DNA from: Pleurotus djamor
Taxonomy: Eukaryota > Basidiomycota > Agaricomycetes > Agaricales > Pleurotaceae
Direction: 5' to 3'
Length of the DNA stretch: 52,849 nucleotides
Assembly (NCBI GenBank): GCA_029747585.1
Contig: JAPEVF010000303.1
Location: 1-52,849 of the forward strand
Notes under the pieces: generated by a model
Told to the model about the DNA's origin: nothing
The model's database searches: none
What the model saw: only the letters and a program-made list of their open reading frames with translations
Program-made: the position numbers and the translations under genes
Shown: positions 1-11,300 of the stretch, piece by piece
Layout: each line of letters opens with the position of its first letter
Numbering within the stretch: position 1 is the first letter of the stretch

Positions 1-930
1 AGGGAGACAAGCTTGGGTAACCTCCCGGGCTGAGAAAAAACGCGACAAGCCCGGTCGAAAGGTGCAAAAATATGGAGGGCGTGTAGCAGAGGAAAGGCTT
101 CGAAGGGGAAGGTGTTCGGGAAGGTCTCGAGTTCGGCGTTTGACCTGGACGAGGGATGGGTGAGTTGCAATCGTTCAAGGTGAGCGCAGTGAGCCAGTGA
201 GGCAACGATGGCTGGCGCACACCAAACGGGTGGCACCTCAAGCAACCGAAGTTGCGACGTGCGCAGTAAAGTGGCTAGCTCTGACGCTGCATTAAGGGGA
301 AGTTGATCGGATGACGAGCAACGCAATCTTTGCAAGTGAGGGTGTTTACGGAGGACCACAGAGAAAAGACGTTCGGCGACAAAGGGCGAGCGTAATGTCA
401 GAGATGTAAGTCTTTCATTTCCAAAAACCTGGAGGTAAGGGACTGCATCTCCCCGAATGACAAGACTGGTTAGATTCGGGAACATGTCGCGGTGAGTTTG
501 TGGCCTGGCGCAGGATATATCTAGGAGAAATGCGGGGTATGGGTTTCCTCTCGTCTCGGAACCGACAGTCATGAACCGTACAACTCCCGCATACTTGAAG
601 AAACGGTCCCAATCTTTGGGATCCACATCGCGCGAAAATTTCTGAAAAGCATCAAGATCTCAGCGAGTGCAGTATACACCACAGCAGCGACACACTTACC
701 TCAACACGGGTGCCATCTATCTCGGCGATGCACAGCGGAGGCAGCAGGACAAGAAGCTTGCGAAATGGTAGGCTCCGCCATAAAACGGGCAAGGAAGCAT
801 CGCGCCATAAGCTGCAAACAAGCGCGATTCCAGCGTCGTCTGCACAAAATTCAAAGATAATCCGAAGAATCTCTGGCGTGTTTAGAGGATTAGTTTGCGC
901 GAAAAGCGGTGAGCCGTTTTCTGAGGACAT
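1..930 (-). CDS. F-box/LRR-type protein, 3' end outside window
   Basis: Probable substrate-receptor subunit of an SCF ubiquitin ligase. It starts at the ATG at 930-928. The first exon holds an F-box-like stretch (TPEILRIIFEFCADDAG, then ALVCSLWRDASLPVLWRSL, about residues 18-55). A donor GTAAGTG follows at 699 and an acceptor TTTTCAG ends at 642, joining RVE to KFSRDVD in frame. The second exon stays open to base 1 and reads as Leu-rich repeats of the RNI type (for example NLTSLVIRGDAVPYL and RLTSLTLRSPFVAERLF). This layout of a short F-box exon plus a long LRR exon is common in Agaricomycetes, where the family is large. The C-terminus is missing, so the full length and substrate are unknown. 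Confidence 0.8.
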
Positions 931-1325
931 GGTGGTACAAGAAAGAGATTGTTACGAACCCCTGGGCTGGGCAGAGTGGGCGAGTTCGCTGAGCACAAGA
1001 GCCTGTACTACCGCATTCTTTCAAAGGATCTTTCTCCCGTAGGCCCCGGAATGGCCTACATATGGATGTTGTTGTTAAGTAAATATTGTTTTACATAGAA
1101 CCCCGGCTGCATCTGAGCAACGACGTTTAGAGTTGGGACCCAAATCAGTGTACTCTACACTGCTGAAGAATCAGACAGTGGGGCTGGGTAAACGATATAT
1201 CTACTAGGGTATAAAATGAACTAGATTCACGATGTAAAGTTACGAAATAGGGCAAAACGTTGACTTCGGACTGAAATCGTGGAGTGATTGGAAAAAACAA
1301 GAGTGAAAGGCTGGTGAAAATGGCA
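931..1325. other. intergenic spacer
   Basis: No gene is supported here. The stretch holds the upstream region of the F-box gene on its left and ends where the inverted-duplication arm begins. Confidence 0.5.
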
Positions 1326-2117
1326 GGATCCTCCATGCCTTCTATCGCACGCGAGGATCCCCGCTGCTACCGCGCAATACGACTATGATATATCCGCATG
1401 AAGGATTCTTGATGGACCCCCCTTAACTGCAATCGGGCGATGGTCCGTCCTCCAGCTTCAACATCACACCATATTGCACTAACAACAGCGCCCGCCCACT
1501 ACTACGATCCCAAACCAAGTCGACGTACCATCCAGCTCATAGACAACACGACTACTTGCACTTGAAGAAAGCCTGCTGGGATCCCAAACCGTGTTCGCCC
1601 CGACTACAGTCTTGACCGGTCAGAAAACGGTGGGATCCCATCGTCAGGCTTTTGCCCGCCTCTTACAGAAGTACTTGGACTGGGCGGGATCTTTCCGAGT
1701 GTTGCTATGAGCTGGATGCGACGTCGATATGGACGGAAAAGTTGAGACCACTCTTCTTCGTCACCTTGACGTTCGAGGATGCTTGAGGATGGGGAATGTG
1801 GCAAGACGGGCGGGGCGGATTTATATGGATTGTGGGGGACACAAACAATGGAAAATACTCGATGGTTTATGTTGATCAACGAAACAAACATTGCGGTGCA
1901 TTCCATCATGTGATGACATGCCCACGGCGGGAGGAGCGTGGCGGTGAGCAAGCGGGCTCTATCGTCAACCACTGGTGCTCTAAGAGTCCGTGACGTCGTC
2001 GACACAATAGCGGGACATCCTAGTGAGGTAAATGCTGGAAGTCTGTCGGCAGCGCAGCCATCAACGATGACATGCTCTGCATTATTCTCGACAAAAATGT
2101 ACGCGGGCAGCGTAAGT
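1326..2117. other. unassigned outer part of the left duplication arm
   Basis: This is the 3' flank of PIG-P copy A. A 183-codon open frame on the minus strand (2155-1604) overlaps the end of PIG-P in another frame. Its counterpart in the right arm is cut by stops, and a 2-base indel near 1385 shifts another frame that is open in the right arm. I therefore do not call a gene. It may hold a remnant of a third gene. Confidence 0.35.
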
Positions 2118-2708
2118 CTAGGGCCTTGTCGCGTTCTTTGGGAGTGCAGAGCCATCTCGAAGTCGCCTAGGGTATAAAACGCGGTTCACAAGGCCAATTG
2201 GGATGTCATAGAGCTCAGGTGTCGCGTCGGCAGAAAGCGCGTATTCTCGATACGCGTTTGGCATCGATGACAACGTCGACGACTCCTCAGAAGTGGATTC
2301 NTGGGGGGAAATGCGCCAACGAGTCTAGTATCTCCGGATTAGTTGTGCATAGTTGCATCCAGCGACGAGCTCACCGGTAATCGTCGCCATGTCCTCAAAC
2401 CCAGGCGTAGCTCGCAATGCCAATGCAAAGTACGTGAAATACGTCAGCAGGACGACTATGATGGACCAAGCTGGGATTAGGATGGCCCATTCACGATTAG
2501 GATACCAGCCAACGCCCATATTCACGATCCAGGCGTCGGGGAGGAGAGCCCAGAGGACGTAGACGACGAAGAGAATGGTTGTCGCTGTCCATGCAGCAAA
2601 TCCGTAGAATTCTGGTGCGCGTGAGTGGTGGTGGTGAGGAGGAAGAGGAGGGAATGGCGCGATCGGTGAGGTCGGCGACGTGGGCAATGTTTCTGACGAT
2701 GAGGACAT
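2118..2708 (-). CDS. GPI-GlcNAc transferase subunit P (PIG-P), copy A
   Basis: Subunit of the enzyme that adds N-acetylglucosamine to phosphatidylinositol in the ER membrane, the first step of GPI-anchor synthesis. It starts with MSSSSETLP at 2708-2706, followed by a Pro/His-rich cytosolic lead and then the PIG-P core. The core has one membrane helix (FYGFAAWTATTILFVVYVLW), the GWYPNREWA loop, and a second helix (AILIPAWSIIVVLLTYFTY). One intron (2374-2325, GTGAGC..CTAG) joins DMATIT to the C-terminal exon, which ends with the family's typical DIPIGLVNRVLY and about 16 more residues. An N at 2301 adds one base relative to copy B and would shift the frame; it sits beside a run of G and is probably a sequencing or assembly error. 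The gene diverges from the cyclo-ligase, with 135 bases between the starts. Confidence 0.85.
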
Positions 2709-2843
2709 GCTAAAGATCTGGGCGCTAATTTGCAGACGCTTGGTCAACAACGTCCATGCCGACAACCACGATGGCGCTTCAGCAACTTCCGCCTCGATAA
2801 CTCCCCACCCAAGTACCTCGACGACGCTCACAACGACGACGGC

Positions 2844-3909
2844 GATGATGGCGGCTGCTCTTCAGGCTCAGAAACGCGCCCTTCGCAAATCCATGTCTGA
2901 AATACTCAGGACCATAACCGCCGAGGACATCCAAGCTCAGTGTTCGTGATATGCGTTCTCGCTGTTTCCGACGACGTGTAAATCTCTGCTACCTAGCTCT
3001 CGACATCGCACACCACCTCTCTCGGCTGCCCTCTTATCAATCAGCCCAACGTATCAGCTGCTTCCTCAATATGCCTACCGGCGAGGTAGACACCTCGCAT
3101 ACTATCCATGACATTCTCGACGATGGTGCGTGTCAGAGGTTACCTTCATGTAGCCAGCTAAATGTATGCCCAGGCAAGACGCTATTCGTGCCCAGGATTG
3201 ATAAATCCACGCCAGGTCGGATGGATTTGCTGAGGATATACTCGACGGATGACTTGTCGCGATTGAAGCCCGGAACATGGGGCATCAAGGAGCCTGAGGC
3301 TGTCATGACTGTGGAGGAGACCGGGGAGTCGCAGCGCAGACAAAATGGTGCGTACGTGCTGCGACCTGACCACGAGCATCGTTGTTCTTACACTGAAGCT
3401 CGTAGCCTTGGACGAAGGTTGTGATGACCTAGACGTTATCCTGGTGCCAGGTTGGTAGAAACACCGCAGTACATCAATATATGAATTGATCTTTACCCTC
3501 CAGGTGTTGCATTTGACCACACATTGTCCCGGCTTGGGCATGGCAAAGGATACTACGACCGATACATCAACAACTACGTTGAATTGGGTAGGAAGAAACC
3601 CGTACTAGGTCGGTTTCGCTAACCATCTGCTCATCTCTCCCCCGGCTGATGACCCGCAGTTGCACTGGCGTTGCGTCAACAGCTTCTCAATGCCGATGGA
3701 GGATCATCAGCAAATATCATTCCAATGGGCCAGTTCGATCGCAAGATGGACTACATTGTTTCTGCTGATGGGATTCTTCCTGGACCTTCGTTGAGTTGGC
3801 TCCCTGCTCCTGGTATGGTCACCGTGCTGATCCTAGATTTAATGCCTTTAGATTCAATTTGGCAGAAGAGCTACTCTATGACGCAAGCGGAGCCATCTTA
3901 TGGAGGTGA
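2844..3909 (+). CDS. 5-formyltetrahydrofolate cyclo-ligase (MTHFS), copy A
   Basis: ATP-dependent conversion of 5-formyl-THF to 5,10-methenyl-THF in cytosolic one-carbon metabolism. It starts at ATGATGGCG (2844); MAAALQAQKRALRKSM is the usual N-terminal basic nucleotide-binding helix. Introns follow at 2942-2996, after DILDDG, after RRQN, after LVPG, after KKPVL and before the last exon. Recognised blocks are CFLNMPTGEVDT, TLFVPRID, KPGTWGIKEPE, DVILVPGVAFD and the diagnostic RLGHGKGYYDRY, followed by MDYIVSADGI. The last exon (FNLAEELLYDASGAILWR) is reached by an intron starting GTTGAG, whose donor is inferred from the reading frame. All splice sites needed for a full protein are present, unlike in the second copy at 21162-22223, so this is the likely functional copy. 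Confidence 0.87.
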
Positions 3910-4197
3910 ACTGTGGTCCTTCGCTATGTAGCTTCCACTACAATATGCCCCTTGCTGATCACGGACCAAAAACTGGAGTTCACCACTAAGACTTCTTTGT
4001 GTATCTAAATCTCCACATTTCGATGTCGCGTGTGAGGGCCTTTTGATCGCCTATAGGTTGTTGCGTTCAGCTGAATCCTTATCAGTGCTATACACTATCG
4101 TCTGAGACGCTCAGCTCACGCCCAGGTGAACCTGATCGCAGTGCTACTTAGGGTTTATCGGAAACATCCCACCAGCGTCTCTTCCCCAACTAACAGC

Positions 4198-5044
4198 ATG
4201 CCCGTCATCAACTATGGCACAACGGACATAACCACCTACAACGACGTTGCAGGCAACCAGGTCAATAATTCAACCTACACTTTTTCCAAATCTCTCGTCT
4301 TTCTGCACGGCCCTAGTATCACTCAGAAATCCGCCTTTGCCCAAGCCCTACCCTTCTCACTCCCAACCAAGGAACCATATGCGACTTTCCTCGATCTTAT
4401 TGTCCATATCCAAACCACATTGCATCCAATTGAAATGATTGTTGACGAAGCGCACCTCTTCAGCTCGCTCAATGAGGAGCTCTCTGGAGTTCTCGTCACC
4501 ACAGCCCTCCTAGGCCGGTTGGTTGAAACCGTTGATTCCACGCTGCTAGAAGCTCTGGTTTGGCATCGAAGGATTGCCGATCGAGTTCGACGATATACTG
4601 GTCTCCTTAGAGTGGTTTCTACGGAGATCCATCGTTATCGGGATGGTCTGAAGCAGACCATCATCGGGCCCATCTGGAGGCGTGTTCTGTGGTCGGCCAT
4701 TTGGAATATGGGCTACGATTCGAATATTACTCGAATTCTCGCTACCATACAAACAGAATTGGAGATGTTCAAGAAACCTTTGGAACGGCTTATTTTCTTC
4801 TACGCCTCTATGTCAGATTTTCCTGTAATGACGACGTTCTCATTGATCTGACCGTTTTGAATCATCCAGTGATTGGAGACAACACAACATCAATGTTCAA
4901 GAACTAGAGACTTTGCGCGGGCACGCACGCTCACACTTCCCGATGTACCAATCTGTCCATCTCCTCTGGATCACCGCTGCCTCTTACACGGGCTACTCTG
5001 TTAGTATCCCTCTCGATCGCTTTGCTACTTCGATGGTCAGTTAA
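4198..5044 (+). CDS. lineage-specific hypothetical protein, possibly broken
   Basis: Not recognised. The ATG at 4198 opens 218 codons beginning MPVINYGTTDITTYNDVAGNQVN. Short Gly/Asn-rich leaders of this look are frequent at the start of orphan Agaricomycete proteins (general knowledge, not a database match). It continues with a mostly helical region (VDEAHLFSSLNEELSGVLV, VWHRRIADRVRRYTGLLRVV). Near 4810 coding character moves to a second frame (SCNDDVLIDLTVLNHPV) and then to a third (NVQELETLRGHARSHFP, ending at 5044). No clean intron pair joins all three frames. The gene therefore either has unusual splicing or is frameshifted. A DEAH sequence occurs (VDEAHLF), but no Walker A is seen, so it should not be read as an ATPase. 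Confidence 0.45.
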
Positions 5045-5265
5045 ACTCCATACCATTGCCTTCAATCAGTCGCCTCATAGTCCCCGATCCATGCACGTAG
5101 GATGTAATATACATCTTACACACTGCGTTGCAAATAAACGCCGTCGGTGACTGGGTCGACTCATCAGACCATAAAGTATTGTCTCCTGCCAAGTTCTCAA
5201 CACTCAGCTGCCGGACGCCATCTCACTCCCACACCCACCTACTTCCCCTTGTACAAGTTGCACCC

Positions 5266-6282
5266 ATGATGGTGTATGAAGACAGAGATGATATCTGCTT
5301 TAGGTGTTTAAATCCTACTACAGGAAAGGATTGGAAGCATTGGTAAGAAAAATGCCCAGGTTTGCCGTTCGGGTTGACCACATCTTTGTCTAGCGGGAAA
5401 TGCGGGCTCAGAGCCATGATAGTAGATGTGGCTGCGTCTCCACTAGGGTATGCAAATCCCTTCTAAATATGGATTTCGCCTCTGAAATTCTATACATATC
5501 CTAGGACGTCCGCGAATATACGCGACTTTTCTCAGCCTTACCTCTTTGGCAGAAGCGCCGGCCACATCGACACCAATGTACAGTATGCTGGAGCCAGACG
5601 TTTGCAGCATCTTTGGAGTCATTTATCTTCCCTGACTGAGATCAAAGGTCTTGAAGGAAGCCCGGAAACAATGGTTTCGTTCCTAGGGTGCCTTGGGCGC
5701 ATGGATTCGCCTATCCAGAACTGTCAACTCAAGGTATCCGCGTTCATTTCCAACATTCTGCTCCCGCAGGATATCCTTGGACATACCGCTCCTGTCAAAT
5801 TAAATCATCTACACTCACTACAAATCTGCTTTGTCAATCGAGGGGACCCTTCCCTCTTCTCCCGTATCGAGATGCCTCAACTGGCCGAGGTTCTCTTCAA
5901 CGGTATCTTCTACCTCTTCCAGTCCTCCCAGATACTCGACTTCTGCTTGAAGTATGCTAGCCTAGCCAACATCAAGGCCTTGTCCATTGACGAATGGGAT
6001 GTATCTCCATCACAGTTCTTCGAGCAAATCTTTGCCCTTCTCCCACACCTGCAAACTCTTTCCATCAATAGGTTTGAAAGTATCACCTTGCGGGCTTTAG
6101 ACTCGATAGCCAGGAGCGCAAGCGCTGCTAGAGAAGCGTTTCATTGCTTGACCCTGGTTGAACTCGACATTTGTCGGGTGCAAGGCATAGAACCTCGCCC
6201 ACCGCACCCATGGTTTCTCTTTGATCCAAAGGAATATGACCTATTCTGGACCCTATTCCTTCGTTTCGAAAATCTCGTTTGA
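5266..6282 (+). CDS. LRR-like protein with an N-terminal CxxC..CxxC motif
   Basis: Exon 1 (ATG at 5266) encodes CFRC and then, across a short intron (donor GTAAGA at about 5344, acceptor TCTAG at 5394), CGKC. The spliced product has Cys-X2-Cys-X11-Cys-X2-Cys, resembling a small zinc site. A second intron (about 5450-5504) leads to the long last exon (TSANIRDFSQPYLFG onward to the TGA at 6282). That exon reads as Leu-rich, RNI-like repeats (HLHSLQICFV, MPQLAEVLFNG, LANIKALSIDEWDV, LPHLQTLSINRFESITL), as in F-box/LRR proteins. No F-box is visible, so the 5' end may lie further upstream or the gene may be a diverged relative. Only 222 bases separate it from the preceding gene on the same strand, so one longer gene is possible. 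Confidence 0.5.
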
Positions 6283-6415
6283 ACACGCATCCGGAAACAT
6301 TCGACACGGTTAAAGACTTCGGGCGCCGTATACAGTACAGGAAATACAAGGAAAAATACATGGAGTAGCCAGACAACATCACCTGTAAGGACGAAAGCCT
6401 GAGGGCAAAGAACAA

Positions 6416-7762
6416 TTATTGGTTTCTTTCCATAACGACGTCAAATTTGACCTGCTTGAATTTATTCCCAGAAGGGAACCCTCTTCTTCGAGTCTCGCCC
6501 TCATCGTGAACTTCAGACATTTTCTGGTGATGAATCGCAGCTCAGTTGTCCGTATTACACATGGGTCGTCAGTGGGGAGACTCACGACAACAAGCGATTC
6601 CTTAACTCCGAACACGCAATCGCTCTTGATATACGGATTCCCTTCTGGGTAAATTGCCGTTGTCAGCGTGCGATACCCAGATGCTTCAACCACGAAATGG
6701 ATATGTGCTGGGCGCATGCTGACAATAATACGCTCAGCCAAGACTCATAGGTGGGTTGCACGACCTTCGACTCACTTATGTCTGCCCAGAGAGATCAGGA
6801 GCTCGCCTACCGGGCCATCACCGGGGATTGGGTAGGCATCTGGGACTACAGCACGATATTCATAATGGCCGTTTTTGTCTGTGGTCAGCCTGCCTCGTAG
6901 ATCAGGCGCGTCGCGGTTGACGTATTGTGTATCGTATAGACCTATTGATGACGAAGACATTGAGAAATGAACGGATGACCTGAAAAGTTCAAATATGTGA
7001 CCCACCATCCTCATCTGCTTGCCAAGTGTCAATGACAGCGCCTTCGATCGGCTTTCCGTCGATATCGCGAACCGTGCCTTCGACATAAAGGTATTCCCCC
7101 TTCCCTTCTGATGCTATCGAATCCCCATGCTCAACTAAGGAGATGACACTTCAGTCAATGATTAAGCGAGAACTCAGTTGACGTACGATGGGGAGCATCG
7201 TCTGTGTGGAACGGGCCAAGAACACTGCTTTCCGTAATGCCAGGGGTCCCCGGGTTGTTGACGCAGTCCACCAAAGCCGATACTCCAAGGATGTCAGATA
7301 GAAGGATGAATTCTTGGCGTAGCGGAGTGGATTTCTGGCCGACACGAGTGAGGAATTGGATGGCGCTCATCCATTCCTCGGTAGTGACCCTACATGAGAA
7401 AGGATAAGTCGACACAATGCTACATGAGGGAGCGCGTATGAGAGCGTACTTCGTCTCTTTTATGAAACCATGCAGGTGTTCTATGAGCTTCGTGAAGACA
7501 AAGAGGGTGCGTCTGGGTTATAGTCAAATCCAAGTAGAATAGGGGTACACAGGAGTGACTCACGGGTCGGGAGTGCCTTCGTTCAGCTTGAGGACATTTG
7601 CGGTTATATTCTCTGGGGAATCGGGAAACTGGACTCTTTTAGCTCGATTGATACATAGTAGAGCTTACTACTCACGGGCAAATCGAACTTTGGCGGAGGG
7701 ATTCCGTTTGATATATTGACGTTTTCTGTTACTGGGGGTTGAGTGTAAGTCGGCGCAGCCAT
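6416..7762 (-). CDS. intradiol ring-cleavage dioxygenase (catechol/hydroxyquinol 1,2-dioxygenase)
   Basis: Non-heme Fe(III) enzyme that opens catechol or 1,2,4-trihydroxybenzene rings between the hydroxyls to give muconate or maleylacetate. In wood- and litter-degrading fungi such enzymes end the breakdown of lignin-derived phenols. Spliced exons give about 317 residues, starting MAAPTYTQPP at 7762. The N-terminal helical dimerisation region (VTTEEWMSAIQFLTRVG) is followed by the LGPFH block. The Fe ligands are all visible: Tyr185 (DGLYD), Tyr219 (AYPIPGDGP), His243 and His245 (RPAHIHF). Six to seven introns of 50-75 bases interrupt it. The last acceptor was chosen at TCACCAG so that SLVV joins KMSEVHDEGE in frame. 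The stop is TAA at 6418-6416. There is no signal peptide, which fits a cytosolic enzyme. Substrate preference cannot be read from sequence alone; hydroxyquinol is my guess. Confidence 0.9.
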
Positions 7763-8346
7763 TCTTGTACGGGAAGTTGGCAGTGAAATTTGAGCTTGGG
7801 ATCAATGTATTCGGGAGAGAAGGTAAGGATAGACATGTTTTGATGACGCTTATATATAAGCAACCTTGGGTTCCACGCGCAATTAAACGTAAACTAACAC
7901 ATCTAAAAGGGACCCTGCTTACCACGCACTCACACGGCACGACGGGGTAGAGTGGGTATAGAATCAAGCACAGAGAACTCGAGACCATTAATGGAGGTCA
8001 ACATGGAGGCCCCGCGCCACGACATGACCAAGACTGTGACTGCCAAGATAGGAAGAATGTCCGTATTTCTAGCCGAAGTTCCCATGAATTACATAGGGCC
8101 AGATCAGCTCAGCGCAAGAAGTGGATACATAGTGCTTCCTCCGAGCGAAGCTTGACGTGTCTTAAGCATAAAGAACTTCAATGTCCATGACTTCCTCCGT
8201 TGAACGTTCAAACTTCAGCAAACTCTGCGGAAAGGGGTGTAGCCCCTGAAGAGACAATCATGGCCAAATAACGCGGTCCGCGAGTCTTCGCTTGCATTGA
8301 GCGCGCAACATCCACTGTTTCCTTACGCGTGCCCATTTCTCCAATC
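7763..8346. promoter_or_regulatory. divergent promoter region between dioxygenase and MSH6
   Basis: This is the 584-base gap between two genes transcribed away from each other. It contains TATATATA at 7851-7858 inside the short palindrome GCTTATATATAAGC, about 90 bases upstream of the dioxygenase ATG and well placed as its TATA box. Nothing comparable is near the MSH6 start, in line with a TATA-less housekeeping gene. No gene is seen. Confidence 0.55.
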
Positions 8347-11300
8347 ATGTCTTCAAAGTCAAAGGCTGGCTCAGATGCACTGAAGCAAAAAAGCCTTATG
8401 GCGTTCTTCGGAAAGGGGAAAGATCCAAGCACTTCAAAACCTTCGACTGCCAATGCAGGGAACGCGAAATCCCTGAAACCAGCAGACAAGGTGCCAAAGC
8501 AGCAGCCCAGCACCCCTGAAGCCAAATCATCACCGGGACAGTCAAGCTCGCAGTCGTCAAGGAGTAATGCGAAGGATTCACCGCCGACAAGTGATCCTAT
8601 GGACGTAGATGTACCAGTGGTAAGTTCACCCAACTCATCTCGTTTTGGTAGAATTTGACACGCATTCATCTGGCTAGAAACAAATGAAGCGCAAGGTCAT
8701 CGTAGATTCAGATTCGGACGTGCCTGAGGAGATTCCTCCTCCTAGCTCATCTCCCGGGCGACCTCTGTCCGACCAAGGTTTGTCCGTGGGTCACCATTTC
8801 GCCCACTTAGATGACTGACGCTTGGACACAGTTAAACGCAAAAAGCAACGTATGTCTGAGCCATTATCGGAGGAAGATGACGAGTCTGTTGCCATTTTCT
8901 CCCAACGTATATCCCGTTTCGGTCAACAGTCAAAGAAGCCAGGTGTGTATCAATCATCTACTTGGTGAGGACCTAGGCGCTCATTCCAATCCACAGCTAG
9001 GAAATCGTCAGCAACCTCAGATGATGATGACTTCACAGTTCCTTCAGATTCGGATGTGGACTCTGACGCCAAGTCCATCAAGTCCTCATCATCCAGGTCT
9101 TCCCGTCGCTCGTCCGCTACATCAAGTGACGATGAGTTCGACGACGACGACGATGACGAAAAGAGACCCACGAAGACCAAGTCGAAGCCCAAGAAAGGTG
9201 GTGCCGCAGTTAAGAGTTCTGCGAAAGACGCTTCTTCGGCATCTCTCGCTAGCGGAAGCGCGCTGTTTCTCACTGCTGCCGAGCAGCGTGAACGGGGAAA
9301 GAAAGATGAAAAGAAGGCTGCTGAAGAACCTTATGCGTTCCTCCAGAACGTCATGGATGTAAGCATATCAGCTGACCCGATGTGCCTCGACTAATCATCG
9401 CGCAGAAAGACAAAAATAGGCCGGGTGACCCTGGGTACGATCCCAGAACGCTGTTTGTTCCGCCTAGCGCATGGAAAGAATTTACTCCGTTTGAGAAGCA
9501 GGTTAGTGCTGGTCCTTTGGATGAGTCTAGTCGTTGATGTCTCTCTTCTAGTTTTGGGAAGTAAGTATGCCGCTTCATAATTCAAAGGAAATGCTCTGAT
9601 GTGTCACTTAGATAAAGCAAAACCACTACGATACGGTATCTGTATTTTCCTCCTTCATGAAAAGTATGATACTGATCAAACGTCTAGGTGCTTTTCTTCC
9701 AGAAAGGGTAAGTATCGCCTTCGTCATCTTGAGCATGCTAATCATTCATTGTCCTCAGCAAATTCTTTGAGGTGAGCTATGGGAACGTTCGTCGATTTCC
9801 TCAAACTCACGTTTCTGATAGCTCTACGAAGATGACGCCCGTATTGGACACCAGGAGTTTGATCTGAAGTTGACCCAGCGCGTTAAGATGTGCATGGTTG
9901 GCGTGCCCGAAATGTCTTTCAACTTCTGGGCAGCGAAGTTCCTAGGAAAAGGTATGTTTGCTTCCCCCTTGCACTGTCGAAGCTTACTGACCCTCCTACG
10001 CCAGGTTACAAGGTTGGTCGCGTCGATCAAGCTGAGACGGCTTTGGGGGCGGAAATGCGTCTGAGCGCGGAGAAGAAGTCAGGTGGAAAGCCAAAAGCTA
10101 AATCAGCCGTGGATAAGTCCAAGGACAAGATCGTCCGTCGCGAGCTCAACAAAGTTTTCACGAACGGTACCCTTGTCGACCCGGGCTTGCTCACGGATGA
10201 TTTGGCAGGGCATTGCGTCTCGGTTAGAGAAGATGTAGTCGAAGATGGGAAGGAGGATGCTCCACGATTTGGCATTTGTGTGCTTGATTGCGCTACTTCC
10301 GAATTTAACATGAGTGCGTTTGAAGACGACATCTGTCGGACGAGATTGGAGACGCTGATGAGACAGCTGAGGCCGAAAGAGATGATATATACGAAGGTAT
10401 TGAGACTCGTTGCGTCGTACCCACTGACTCACCGGTTGATTATCCAGGGCACCCTTTCTGTGACGACGACTCGTGTACTCAAAGCGATCCTTCCGGCTTC
10501 ATGTCTCTGGACGAGCTTGAGGACTGTCGAAGGCCTTTCCTATGACCAAACTCTCACCGAACTCAAGGAGATCTATAAGGGCGATACTGGCGACGATGAG
10601 ATGGACGATGAACTCGGATTGCCTGTCAATGTCCCGGAGTGCATCCGTGAGATGGTTAGCTACCGACCCGCCATCGAAGCCCTGGGGTCAATGATTTGGT
10701 ACCTCCAAACCCTCAACATCGACAAAGATATCTTGACGATGAAGAACTTCAACGTTTATGACCCCATGAAGAGGGGTCAGGGACTCGTCCTAGATGGTCA
10801 GACACTTGCGCATTTGGAGGTATGCTTTGTTGTCTTCTTGGCCAGTTCTTTGATGCATAAGGTTCCCCGTTAGATTCTACTGAACAATGAGGGTACTGAT
10901 GAGGGCTCGCTGCTCAAACTATTAAATCGGTGCACGACTCCTTTCGGTGAGTGCATCTTGTCGGTTTAGTGTCTTCAATTGGACTGATTCGCCCACCTTC
11001 GTCAGGCAAGAGACTCTTCAGGATCTGGCTGTGCATGCCATTACGAGATATCTCAGACATCAATGCAAGGTAACTATGTATTCCTTCTGGTTTCGGCCAC
11101 TTGCTCATCGTGTTCTGAAGGCTGGATGCTGTACAAGATCTCATGGACAACCCTGCCTTTGAAGAAGACTTCCTCAAGATCGCCAAATCTCTTCCTGACT
11201 TGGAACGTGCAATTGCTCGCATTCACGCTAAAAGTTATAAAGTGAAAGACTTCCTTAAAGTACTATCAGTCAGTACCCGTCCCTCGTTCCTTTTGCACGG

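Larger units (their letters stand above)
1326..3909. repeat. left arm of a large inverted duplication (PIG-P / cyclo-ligase unit)
   Basis: The sequence is homologous to the reverse complement of 21162-23770. The outer end matches at a short shared block (GG[A/G]TCCTCCATGCC near 1327 and near 23770). The inner end diverges immediately after the TGA stop of the cyclo-ligase gene (3907-3909 here, 21164-21162 there). By eye the arms differ at roughly 5-10 percent of positions, with small indels in noncoding parts. The unit carries two divergent genes. Confidence 0.85.

Noticed and set aside
1604..2155. 183-codon minus-strand frame after PIG-P copy A
   Set aside because: The homologous stretch in the other arm is broken by stops, and the frame overlaps the real PIG-P C-terminus.
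4435..4465. VDEAHLF as a Walker B/DEAH ATPase motif
   Set aside because: No Walker A or other helicase motifs occur in the same frame; chance match.
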